Assembly: GCA_036746315.1 (NCBI GenBank)
Contig: DAIOEK010000030.1
Span: 1 to 35,154 of the forward strand
Source: DAIOEK01 sp036746315
GTDB taxonomy: Bacteria; Chloroflexota; Anaerolineae; Anaerolineales; Anaerolineaceae
Reading direction: 5' to 3'
DNA length: 35,154 bases
This document shows positions 24,690 to 31,862 of this stretch, in pieces; position 1 is the first letter of the stretch; each line of letters opens with the position of its first letter. Both the position numbers and the translations under genes were made by a program. The notes beneath the pieces were generated by a model. The model did not search any database and had not been told where the DNA came from. It saw only the letters and a program-made list of their open reading frames with translations.

Positions 24690-24880
24690 TAGCAATGATG
24701 TTGAAATGATGTAATTTTGGTTGATTGTTCAGACAATAAACATTAAACCATAAAAACACTCCAATTGGACACATTAATTAAGGTGTTTGGATATTTCGCT
24801 TCATTTATGCATAATTTTAAGGTATGATTTGTTAAGTAACTGCAAGGTAAAGCCTGAGCCACCTGGTGCATAATAATCAT

Positions 24881-25291
24881 ATGACCAACAGTACAGGTAA
24901 CGAATTAAGAGTTTTAGTCATTGATGATGATCCGGCTATGACAGAATTGCTGCGATTGCTTTTGCAGCCGGCTGTTTCGACTGTCGTCACTGCGAATAGT
25001 GGCCAGGAGGGGATTCGACTGGTCGGTGAGGTTAAGCCGCAAATCATCATACTTGATTTAATGATGCCTGAGATGGATGGTTATGAGGTTTGCCAGCAAA
25101 TTCGGGTCTTCAGCAACATCCCAATATTGGTTCTGTCTGCGTTGGATATGCCGGGTGCGGTTTCCAAAGCCCTGGACGCAGGTGCAGATGATTACCTGAT
25201 CAAACCTGTAACCAGCAGCATTTTGGTGGCGCATCTGAATAACTTGATGCGACGGATCAATCCGCAGAATCAGCTTTCCACCGCTGCCTAA
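24881..25291 (+). CDS. Receiver-domain-only response regulator
   Basis: A stand-alone CheY-like receiver of about 136 aa. The acidic pocket is VLVIDDDPAM (D15-D17), the phosphoacceptor is D59 in ILDLMMPEMDG, the switch Ser lies in ILVLSALD, and the conserved Lys is in DDYLIKPV. No output domain follows, only a short Asn/Gln tail. The start is uncertain: ATG 24881 is used, but an in-frame GTG at 24866 is possible and neither has a good ribosome binding site. No histidine kinase is nearby, so this is an orphan regulator. The zinc-ribbon gene follows 20 bp later with AGGAGG, so the two probably form an operon. Confidence 0.88.
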   Translation: MTNSTGNELRVLVIDDDPAMTELLRLLLQPAVSTVVTANSGQEGIRLVGEVKPQIIILDLMMPEMDGYEVCQQIRVFSNIPILVLSALDMPGAVSKALDAGADDYLIKPVTSSILVAHLNNLMRRINPQNQLSTAA

Positions 25292-25311
25292 TCCATCTTC
25301 AGGAGGAAAGA

Positions 25312-25608
25312 GTGCAAACCTGTACTCGTTGTTTTGCCCAATCACCCGATAGTGCTTTATTGTGTGTTTCCTGTCAGAGTGACCTGCGTGAGTTTTCCAC
25401 TACTGCTGTTGCATTAAAAAAATTCCAGGCTAATGATCGCATAAAATATATTCGCATCAGTGTAGGTAACGATGCCTGCCCGGCCTGTCATGCTCTGCAG
25501 GGGACTTATCCAAAAGATGAAGTGCCTCATTTGCCCCATACAGGGTGTTCGCATAGCGAAGGCTGTCGTTGCTTTTACGAACCCTTCCTGGAGCAGCTAT
25601 ACCCCTGA
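25312..25608 (+). CDS. Small zinc-ribbon protein with a phage-head-like Cys motif
   Basis: A 98-aa cysteine-rich protein starting at GTG 25312 behind a perfect AGGAGG. The N-terminus is a CxxC...CxxC ribbon (C4/C7, C18/C21: TCTRCFAQSPDSALLCVSC). The C-terminal half holds a second set (C56/C59, H76, C79, C85, C87): CPACHALQGTYPKDEVPHLP, then GCRCFYEP. That order, CxxC-L-x-G, a Pro/His segment, then CxC and Pro, resembles the C-terminal motif of SPP1 gp7-type phage minor head proteins. The helical head-protein body is absent. It may bind zinc and act with the receiver protein encoded just upstream. Function unknown. Confidence 0.72.
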   Translation: MQTCTRCFAQSPDSALLCVSCQSDLREFSTTAVALKKFQANDRIKYIRISVGNDACPACHALQGTYPKDEVPHLPHTGCSHSEGCRCFYEPFLEQLYP

Positions 25609-25611
25609 TAT

Positions 25612-25648
25612 ATCAAATGCCGGTCAGTTCAATTGACCGGCATTTTTT
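25612..25648. terminator. Bidirectional terminator between the zinc-ribbon gene and cca
   Basis: A perfect 12-bp stem (25615-25626 with 25634-25645; AAATGCCGGTCA arm), a 7-base loop and T runs on the plus strand. It serves the plus-strand operon and slightly overlaps the cca stop on the minus strand, where it can also act for cca. Confidence 0.88.
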
Positions 25649-27230
25649 ATTCTTTCAAACTTGAGCGTAGAAGTTGAAAAGCTTCTGTTTGTGTATGGAT
25701 TTTCCCACTCACCTGAGCCTCCCGCACAATTTCAAGGTATTCACCGATCACTTCCCCGGGCGGGATCTTCATTTCACGGATGATGTCATTTCCGTTAATG
25801 ATTTCCGGCGGGTGGATCAATTCCGGTTCTAACCAGTAATTTTTCCAAAGCTTGGCCGCCAGATCAGTTTCTTCTGCCCAGCGTACCGGATTCACATTTA
25901 GTGGATGCTTTGCCATCTGTTGTGAGAGCCAAATCCAACTTGCTGCAATGCCTGCGTCGCCGAAATCACGAAAAAATCGGTAAATGTCCAAATTCTCTGG
26001 GGTGGTTTGCGATATTGCCCAGTCACGTATCCTGTGTAAACTTGGCGGGATATTTTTGATGATCTGAACTTCCTGGCGGGAGAGGTGCAACCAGCGGGCG
26101 TAATCTTCAGCATAACCTTCGCTTTGCAGCGCAGTCGCCATTTCCGACGCCAGCCAGCCGATGTACCAAATTGCCAGCGGCGGATGGACCGATGCCCGGG
26201 CAGGGGAGATGTGGTTAGCCAGATACCCCTGGTACCCTTTCAGTGCATTGATCGCAATCCCTTGAGTGATGTCTGCTGCACCATCTGGTAAGGATTTATG
26301 GATGAGAATATCCAACAGGGTTGTCGATGAAGCCAGCCCACGCAACAATTGCTGCATCCATTCCTCTTTCGACGAGTTAATGACAGCATCATACTCCGGT
26401 AAAACTTTCTCCAGTGCTTTTAACCATACCAACGCTTTGATGCCGGCATCGGGCTTGTGTGACATGAATATTTTTATCAATTCTTCCCGGCGGCGTTCCA
26501 CGGAGCTGTCAATCAGCAGTGGAACGGATTTTTTCATCAGCTCTCGGGTGGCGGCTTCGATGTGATAGCCTCCCTCGGCTGCGATGCGGATTCCGCGCAT
26601 AATACGGATCGCATCATCGTTGAATGCGTTCGCGGTACAGGCTGTCAATACATTTCTATGCAAATCCATCGCACCATGCAATGGGTCGATTAATTTCTGC
26701 GGATCCTGAAGCGGAACTGCCAAGGCATTAATGGAGAAGTCTCGCAATCGCAGATCGTCTTCTATGGCGGAAGAACGCGCAAGCATGAAATCGATCATCT
26801 GTACGGCGGATTCTTTGCCTTGTGGAATAACCCGGTACACCTGATGCTCTGCATCCATGCAGTAGATATCACCTTGAATATAATTGGCGGTTTTCCGCGC
26901 AGCCGATTGCGCATCCCGCAGGCAGACAAAATCCAGATCATGGATTGTCTTTTGTTGAAGGGCGTCTCGCACCGCGCCGCCAACCAAGTAAATATCCTCT
27001 CTGTCAGCTAGAGCGGATTGGATTTGGTAAAAAAGATCAGGATAGGGCAAAATAATTTCCAGAGGTATGTAGCTGATAATGGGCTTTTCTTTGTGACGGT
27101 TCTGTAAGGCTGCTGATCGCGCTGATGCTGGTGAAGACCCTTGAGCCAGAACAGCAAGCCCAATTCGCGCCAGCCATCTGCCTGCGTAAGGATGGTTTCT
27201 CTTGTTAGCTGGTTCTTCCCGAATGGGCAT
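25647..27230 (-). CDS. cca: CCA tRNA nucleotidyltransferase / poly(A) polymerase family
   Basis: Adds or repairs the 3' CCA of tRNAs (class II nucleotidyltransferase); needed here because both tRNA genes in the window lack an encoded CCA. Motifs: YLVGGAVRDALQQKTIHDLDF with GGxxRD (84-89) and catalytic D98/D100, RDFSINALA (flexible region B), NDDAIRIMRGIRIAAEGGY (EDxxR-type region), then ERRREELIKIF. I start it at ATG 27230, 4 bp after the hpt stop, with GGAAGAG upstream. This leaves about 80 residues before the first motif where many family members have about 25, so a later non-ATG start (e.g. TTG near residue 61) is possible. The C-terminal half is a long helical domain. Confidence 0.88.
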   Translation of the reverse strand: MPIREEPANKRNHPYAGRWLARIGLAVLAQGSSPASARSAALQNRHKEKPIISYIPLEIILPYPDLFYQIQSALADREDIYLVGGAVRDALQQKTIHDLDFVCLRDAQSAARKTANYIQGDIYCMDAEHQVYRVIPQGKESAVQMIDFMLARSSAIEDDLRLRDFSINALAVPLQDPQKLIDPLHGAMDLHRNVLTACTANAFNDDAIRIMRGIRIAAEGGYHIEAATRELMKKSVPLLIDSSVERRREELIKIFMSHKPDAGIKALVWLKALEKVLPEYDAVINSSKEEWMQQLLRGLASSTTLLDILIHKSLPDGAADITQGIAINALKGYQGYLANHISPARASVHPPLAIWYIGWLASEMATALQSEGYAEDYARWLHLSRQEVQIIKNIPPSLHRIRDWAISQTTPENLDIYRFFRDFGDAGIAASWIWLSQQMAKHPLNVNPVRWAEETDLAAKLWKNYWLEPELIHPPEIINGNDIIREMKIPPGEVIGEYLEIVREAQVSGKIHTQTEAFQLLRSSLKE

Positions 27231-27234
27231 CGAA

Positions 27235-27792
27235 CTACTCTTCCGGGCGGTAGCGCTCCAGATCCACCACCCCAATGAAAGGCAGATTGCGATAGTATTC
27301 GTCAATGTCCAGTCCATAGCCGAAAACAAATTTGTTGGGTATGGTAAAGCCCCGGTATCGGATTGGAACTTCCACTTCGCGGCGCGATTCTTTATCCAGC
27401 AGCGTGCAGACGACCAGCGATTTGGGATGCCGGGTGGCTAATAATTCTAGAACAGAGGCGATGGTCCTGCCGCTGTCAACAATATCTTCCACCAGAATCA
27501 CATTTCTGCCTTCCAAATTGGTATTCAAGTCGAACGTGATGCGCACCGCGCCACTCGACTCCCGCACTCCCGCGCCATAGGAGGATACCGCCATAAAATC
27601 AACTGCCAGTGGGATGTCAATTTCGCGCATCAGGTCGGTTAGGAATAGTACACCGCCGCGCAGTATGCAGATGAGCAATACTTCTTCTCCGCGATAATCC
27701 GCACTGATTTCCCTGCCAAGCTCGGCAATTCTTGCCTTTAATTGTTCCGGGTCGACCAGAATTTCAGCTAAAAAGTCTTTATATGTCTTCAT
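27235..27792 (-). CDS. hpt: Hypoxanthine phosphoribosyltransferase
   Basis: Salvages hypoxanthine and guanine to IMP and GMP with PRPP. The 185-aa length is typical. The PRPP-binding motif VILVEDIVDSGRT and the pyrophosphate loop CILRGGVLFLTDLMR are both clear, and IPNKFVFGYGLDIDEYYRNLP contains the purine-contacting region and the metal-binding Asp pair. It is second in the tdk-hpt-cca operon, 10 bp after tdk and 4 bp before cca. Confidence 0.96.
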   Translation of the reverse strand: MKTYKDFLAEILVDPEQLKARIAELGREISADYRGEEVLLICILRGGVLFLTDLMREIDIPLAVDFMAVSSYGAGVRESSGAVRITFDLNTNLEGRNVILVEDIVDSGRTIASVLELLATRHPKSLVVCTLLDKESRREVEVPIRYRGFTIPNKFVFGYGLDIDEYYRNLPFIGVVDLERYRPEE

Positions 27793-27802
27793 AATTTACC
27801 TG

Positions 27803-28375
27803 CTAATCTCGGGGTACTTCATGGTGTTTTCTGCAACGGGCTTCATAAAGCTCGGATGCACCAACAATCACCACTGGATCATTGAAATGCGCTGGGTTGC
27901 CGTTGACAAGCCTTTGAGTTCGGCAGGCAGGCTCGCCGCATGTCATACAAATTGCCTGCAATTTATCCACTTTTTCCGCCTGTGCCATCAATACCGGGAT
28001 GCAACCAAAAGGCTCCCCGCGGAAATCGGTGTCCAGACCTGCAACGATCACTCTGATCCCTTTGTCTGCCAATGTGTTGACTACCTCCAACACATGGTCA
28101 TCGAAAAACTGGGCTTCGTCGATTCCCACAACAGTTGTATCCGTTTCCAGGTTGTCAAAAATGTCGGCCGCCCTGTTAACGGGCTGGGCAGCGAATTCAG
28201 ATCCGGCATGCGAAGTTACTTTTTCTACGGCATAACGAATATCGATTGCAGGCTTAAAGACCTGCACTTTTTGTTTTGCTATGGTTGCTCTCCGTAACCT
28301 GCGGATAAGTTCATCAGTTTTTCCACTGAACATTGATCCACAGATAACCTCGACTGATCCGGTATGATGCCTCAT
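27803..28375 (-). CDS. tdk: Thymidine kinase (type II)
   Basis: Phosphorylates thymidine to dTMP using ATP. The 190-aa length is normal. The P-loop is GSMFSGKTDELIR (13-25), the Walker-B-like DEAQFF carries the catalytic Glu, and LDTDFRGEPFG forms the lasso region start. The structural zinc site is formed by CMTC, with later Cys residues in ACRTQR and EARCRKHH. It is the first gene of tdk-hpt-cca. The rpmE terminator ends about 27 bp upstream of its ATG, so its promoter must overlap the terminator or expression depends on read-through. Confidence 0.97.
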   Translation of the reverse strand: MRHHTGSVEVICGSMFSGKTDELIRRLRRATIAKQKVQVFKPAIDIRYAVEKVTSHAGSEFAAQPVNRAADIFDNLETDTTVVGIDEAQFFDDHVLEVVNTLADKGIRVIVAGLDTDFRGEPFGCIPVLMAQAEKVDKLQAICMTCGEPACRTQRLVNGNPAHFNDPVVIVGASELYEARCRKHHEVPRD

Positions 28376-28401
28376 GTTTGCCTCGGGAATTGAAGATGAA
28401 T

Positions 28402-28437
28402 AGAAAACAGGCAGAAGTGATTAAGCTTCTGCCTGTT
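28402..28437 (-). terminator. Terminator of the rplU-rpmA-rpmE operon
   Basis: A perfect 12-bp stem (AACAGGCAGAAG with CTTCTGCCTGTT), an 8-base loop and TTTTC on the minus strand, 32 bp after the rpmE stop. Confidence 0.85.
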
Positions 28438-28469
28438 AAGTTTACTTGAAAGACAATCGAAGGGCAATA

Positions 28470-28946
28470 TTAGACGGTGATTTCGTCTGCTGCTGCAGGT
28501 AACTCGTAGCCCAGAGAGCGGAGTTTTTTCTTCATATCGATCAAAGATTTACGACCGAAACCTTCGATTTCCAGAACAGCTGCTTCGCCTTCGGCAAGTT
28601 TGGCGATGATCTGACCGACATTGGTAAGACCGGCTTTTTCCAGGGCGGCCGTTGAGCGGGTGCCAAGTTCAAGTTCTGCTATCGGGCGATCAGGAGAAGT
28701 CCGTGCATCTTCGCGGGCTTTCTGGTTATCAACGTAGGTTTGTCTTGCCTGAAGTTTCTTATAGAAGCGATCAACCTGTCCTTCAATGTCGATCAGGCGT
28801 TGCTGCTGACCGGTGAAGAAGGGATGGCATTTTGAGCAAACTTCGGTGCGGATGGATTGCTTGGTTGAACCGGTTGTCCAAGTATTACCGCAAGCGCACA
28901 CGACCTGGGCATCAGGATAATAGGTGGGATGAATATCTTTTTTCAT
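28470..28946 (-). CDS. rpmE: Ribosomal protein L31 fused to an RNA polymerase alpha-CTD-like domain
   Basis: A 158-aa protein, about twice the usual L31 length. Residues 1-65 are a zinc-binding (C+) L31: MKKDIHPTYYPDAQVVCACG and EVCSKCHPFFTGQQQR, with C17, C19, C37 and C40. A charged helical linker (66-86) leads to residues 88-150, which match the helix-hairpin-helix C-terminal domain of the RNA polymerase alpha subunit: PIAELELGTRSTAALEKAGL, VGQIIAKL and EIEGFGRKSLIDMKKKL. By alignment with E. coli alpha, R265 (here R97), G296 (G131), K298 (K133) and S299 (S134) are kept, while N268 is Ala. The ORF is continuous with no frameshift. It lies after rpmA on the same strand. The ribosomal role is sure; the role of the added domain is not. 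Confidence 0.92.
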   Translation of the reverse strand: MKKDIHPTYYPDAQVVCACGNTWTTGSTKQSIRTEVCSKCHPFFTGQQQRLIDIEGQVDRFYKKLQARQTYVDNQKAREDARTSPDRPIAELELGTRSTAALEKAGLTNVGQIIAKLAEGEAAVLEIEGFGRKSLIDMKKKLRSLGYELPAAADEITV

Positions 28947-28993
28947 GGATCAATCATTTCCTTTCCCCGAAGGGAGGCTGTTGTCAATTCGCC

Positions 28994-29254
28994 TTACTCA
29001 GTCGCAGGCAGAATGTGAACGCGTTTCTTGCCGTCGGGTAATGTTTCGAACTGGACAATACCGTTCGCAGTTGCGAAGAGGGTATCGTCTTTGCCAATAC
29101 CAACATTCTGCCCGGGTTTAATGCGGGTGCCGCGTTGGCGGACAATAATATTGCCTGACAAAACAGCTTCGCCACCATATTTCTTTACACCCAGGCGCTG
29201 GGAATTACTATCACGACCGTTGCGGGATGAACCGCCACCTTTTTTATGTGCCAT
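28994..29254 (-). CDS. rpmA: 50S ribosomal protein L27
   Basis: An 86-aa large-subunit protein near the peptidyl transferase centre. The N-terminus MAHKKGGGSSRNGRDSNSQR and the core LGVKKYGGEAVLSGNIIVRQ are diagnostic. It begins MAHKKG without the cleavable N-terminal extension seen in Firmicutes. It lies 5 bp after rplU, the usual gene order, and 47 bp before rpmE. Confidence 0.98.
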   Translation of the reverse strand: MAHKKGGGSSRNGRDSNSQRLGVKKYGGEAVLSGNIIVRQRGTRIKPGQNVGIGKDDTLFATANGIVQFETLPDGKKRVHILPATE

Positions 29255-29259
29255 AAGAC

Positions 29260-29577
29260 CTACTCCACTGAAATTGATTCAATCAGTAAACGGGTGTATT
29301 GCTGGCGGTGTCCCGTCTTGACACGAATGCGTTTCTTGGGGCGATATTTAAAGACCACCAGTTTGGGTCCCTTGATGTGATCCACAACTTTTGCCTTGAC
29401 ATTCGCTGATTTAACGCTGGGGGTACCCACAGAAACCTGGTCACCATCGACCAGCAAAAGCACCTGATCCAGGGCGACTTCATTCCCGGGATCTTGGGTC
29501 AGCAGATCGACATCGATCATACTGCCCTCGACGGCTTTATATTGCTTGCCGCCGCATTCCACGATAGCGTATTTCAT
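29260..29577 (-). CDS. rplU: 50S ribosomal protein L21
   Basis: A 105-aa 23S rRNA-binding protein. I use ATG 29577 (MKYAIVECGGKQYKAVEG), with GGAG six bases upstream; the TTG four codons earlier overlaps that site. Conserved C-terminal block: YRPKKRIRVKTGHRQQYTRL. It is first in rplU-rpmA-rpmE, behind a near-consensus promoter and a leader of about 130 nt that can form two hairpins. Confidence 0.97.
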   Translation of the reverse strand: MKYAIVECGGKQYKAVEGSMIDVDLLTQDPGNEVALDQVLLLVDGDQVSVGTPSVKSANVKAKVVDHIKGPKLVVFKYRPKKRIRVKTGHRQQYTRLLIESISVE

Positions 29578-29644
29578 TTTCCTCTCCAATCTTCACTTCA
29601 CCATTTTCCACGCGTTTCTCGCCCGGTGATGGGGAAGTTGGGGA

Positions 29645-29702
29645 TTTTACTCTCGTTATGAGTAAAACAACATAATATTGCCCCAGCTTATCCTGGCTGG
29701 GG
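29645..29702 (-). promoter_or_regulatory. Structured leader of the rplU operon (two hairpins)
   Basis: Between the predicted start site (~29709) and rplU lie two perfect hairpins: CCCCAGC/GCTGGGG (29681-29702) and TTTTACTC/GAGTAAAA (29645-29667). Their position suggests an autoregulatory ribosomal-protein leader, but I cannot match them to a known L21 leader class. Confidence 0.5.
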
Positions 29703-29715
29703 ATTGGCGAACAGT

Positions 29716-29745
29716 ATTATAAATGATAGACTTCAATATTGTCAA
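29716..29745 (-). promoter_or_regulatory. Promoter of the rplU-rpmA-rpmE operon
   Basis: The minus strand has TTGACA (29745-29740), an 18-bp spacer and TATAAT (29721-29716), both full consensus boxes, as expected for a ribosomal protein operon. Confidence 0.8.
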
Positions 29746-29797
29746 CCATGCTTATATGGATGGTTGTGTAAAATTTTCCTGTTTGAGTAAATAACCA

Positions 29798-30400
29798 ATG
29801 AGGCATTCACACACTTTAGTTTATCAGACCATATCCTTGCCGGTTGTGCGTCCGCTCAGATTGGCAGTCGTCTCTGATACGCATACCACCGAATTGAAGC
29901 CGGAAGTTTCTCCGGTTCTATTGCAGGCGTTAATCGATGATCAGCCTGACGTGATGCTTCATTTGGGTGATTTGGCTTTTCCGGGTTCTTTGCGGCAGTT
30001 GGAGGAAATTGCGCCTTGCTATTTTGTGCGTGGGAATCGTGATCTGCGCAATTTCTCTCATGCTCCATCGGTGATCACTTTCCAAATAGGGAAGTGGAAT
30101 TTCCTGATGACGCATGGACATGGTACTACCTTGCATTACGTGATCGACAAAATGAAGTATGGGATATATGGATACGATTTCCAACGCTACCACAGGCTGT
30201 TGAGTGAACTTGGACCTGGCGCAAATGTTTACCTTTTCGGGCATACGCACATTGCTGAAAACCGCTGGCTGGATGGAAAGTGCTATTTCAACCCGGGTGC
30301 TGCCTGCGCGCCGAGTGGGCATGATCCCCACCCAAGCTTCGGAAAAATCATCATTGATGCGGCCGATAATATTTACACTGAGATCATTCCTTTGGAATAA
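29798..30400 (+). CDS. YfcE/MJ0936-type metallophosphoesterase
   Basis: A 200-aa calcineurin-like phosphoesterase with the dinuclear metal motifs in order: VVSDTH (D-x-H), HLGD, GNRD, THGHG and FGHTH. The compact size and absence of membrane segments match the YfcE/MJ0936 group of small cytosolic phosphodiesterases. The physiological substrate is unknown. It stands alone between the divergent rplU promoter and the phn operon. The ribosome binding site is weak. The 295 bp after it hold only a short CCTCTC/GAGAGG hairpin and the phnD promoter. Confidence 0.88.
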   Translation: MRHSHTLVYQTISLPVVRPLRLAVVSDTHTTELKPEVSPVLLQALIDDQPDVMLHLGDLAFPGSLRQLEEIAPCYFVRGNRDLRNFSHAPSVITFQIGKWNFLMTHGHGTTLHYVIDKMKYGIYGYDFQRYHRLLSELGPGANVYLFGHTHIAENRWLDGKCYFNPGAACAPSGHDPHPSFGKIIIDAADNIYTEIIPLE

Positions 30401-30582
30401 GATACCTCTCTTTGGAGAGGGTGGAGCAATATGGCTGCGCCGGGCTTAGTTTCCACTTACTGTAGTTCGCCATCGGCGAATTTAAAATACTTATGGCTGG
30501 CAATCAACGTTCATCCTTCTTTTGGCTTATTTCTCCATTTATCTTTGTGACATCCTGGTGAAATTTTTTAAGGTTCCGGTCG

Positions 30583-30611
30583 TTGCATCCCCATGATTAG
30601 GTGTGTACAAT
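30583..30611 (+). promoter_or_regulatory. Probable promoter of phnD
   Basis: TTGCAT (30583-30588), a 17-bp spacer and TACAAT (30606-30611), 85 bp upstream of the phnD start. No recognisable Pho-box direct repeats are seen. Confidence 0.5.
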
Positions 30612-30695
30612 TGGAGTCGATTGTAACTGAATCGGGAAAGCCAGAGGCGACTCTGTTTCCAAAACTCTTTTTTATATTCCATAAGGAGGAATAGA

Positions 30696-31751
30696 ATGAG
30701 ATCCAAACTGTTAATGTTGATGTCAATTGCAGTGGTTGCAGTTATGGTGTTGGCAGCCTGCGCTCCTGCCGCTGCGCCCACAGAGGCTCCTGTTGTACCA
30801 CCCACCGAGGCTCCAACCGAAGTGCCCCCAACGGAAGTCCCCCCCACACCCGAACCGACGGCAATTCCTTACGTAACTTGTGGTACCGCTGATAATCCCT
30901 GTGTGATCACCTTTGTTCCATCTGGTGACACTGGCAAGATCACACTTGCTGGACAGGGCATTGCGGATTGGCTAACCCAGGAAACCGGTCTGACATTCCA
31001 GATCGAAGTTGGCACCAGCTTTGCCGCCTCCATCGAAGCCATGGGCGCTCAGAAGGCTCAGATTGGTTTCTTGAATACCTTCTCCGTTTTATTGGCTGAA
31101 GCCAAGTACGGTATCGATCCCGCGCTTGCAACTGTCCGCAAATTGGCAGTCAATGACATGAGCCCCGATAAGGATCTCGCTGGCACCATGCAGCCTTATT
31201 ATCGTGGTCAATTCATCGCCGGTGTTGACACTGGCATCAAAACCCTGGCAGATTTGAAAGGTAAAACCTTCTGCTTTGTGGATCCTAACTCCACTTCAGG
31301 GTACATTGTTCCTAATATCATTCTAAAAGCCAATGGTGTCGATGCTGAAGCTGGCGATCTCACTGCCACTAATGCCGGTTCACACCCCAATGTAGGTATT
31401 GCCGTCTATAAAGGCGACTGCGATGCCGGTGTGACTTACATCGATGTCCGTACTGATGCATCCGCCGACCTTCAGACAACTTACCCTGACATTATGGAAA
31501 AGGTGGTTGTTTTCTACGATACTGATCCCATCCCCAACGATGGTATTCAGTTCGTCCCGAACTTCGATCCTGATCTGCGCGCCAAGATCGTGGCTGCCTT
31601 CCTGAAACTGTCGGAAGATGAGACCGGCAAGACCTTGCTCAAGGACCTTTACAACATCAACGGTCTGGTCGAAATTCAGCCTGACTTCTATGATCAGTTT
31701 GCCGCAACCATGAAAGCGGCTGGGGTAGATCCCGCAACATTGGTCAAGTAA
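30696..31751 (+). CDS. phnD: Phosphonate/phosphate-type ABC transporter substrate-binding lipoprotein (PhnD-like)
   Basis: A 351-aa lipoprotein that would capture a phosphonate, phosphite or related oxyanion outside the membrane and pass it to PhnE. The lipobox is LAAC (Cys22), followed by a striking Pro/Thr/Glu linker (~25-58, repeated PPTEVP units). The PhnD-type binding protein then begins at VITFVPSGDTGKI. Diagnostic segments are IGFLNTFSVLLAEAKYG, the FCFVDPNSTSGYIVP phosphate-loop region and DCDAGVTYIDV. It is preceded by AAGGAGG. It is followed by a strong terminator before phnC, so it is likely made in excess of the transporter. The substrate cannot be settled from sequence. Confidence 0.92.
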   Translation: MRSKLLMLMSIAVVAVMVLAACAPAAAPTEAPVVPPTEAPTEVPPTEVPPTPEPTAIPYVTCGTADNPCVITFVPSGDTGKITLAGQGIADWLTQETGLTFQIEVGTSFAASIEAMGAQKAQIGFLNTFSVLLAEAKYGIDPALATVRKLAVNDMSPDKDLAGTMQPYYRGQFIAGVDTGIKTLADLKGKTFCFVDPNSTSGYIVPNIILKANGVDAEAGDLTATNAGSHPNVGIAVYKGDCDAGVTYIDVRTDASADLQTTYPDIMEKVVVFYDTDPIPNDGIQFVPNFDPDLRAKIVAAFLKLSEDETGKTLLKDLYNINGLVEIQPDFYDQFAATMKAAGVDPATLVK

Positions 31752-31760
31752 TTTAGTTTG

Positions 31761-31792
31761 AACTGGCAGGTCGCAAGACCTGCCAGTTTTTT
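31761..31792 (+). terminator. Terminator between phnD and phnC (likely partial)
   Basis: A perfect 12-bp stem (AACTGGCAGGTC with GACCTGCCAGTT), GCAA tetraloop and a six-T run, 10 bp after the phnD stop. Because phnC and phnE belong to the same transporter, this probably attenuates read-through. A weak TATAAT (31819-31824) could give phnC its own start. Confidence 0.9.
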
Positions 31793-31862
31793 AATTTTTG
31801 TTAATATCTATTTGTGTATATAATGGTAACGAAAAAATCAACTCTATAGACTGGCGAATCCA

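Noticed and set aside
29745..29764. ACCAT/ATGGT inverted repeat upstream of the phosphoesterase
   Set aside because: The arms are only 5 bp and there is no associated promoter for the plus strand; too weak to call an operator.
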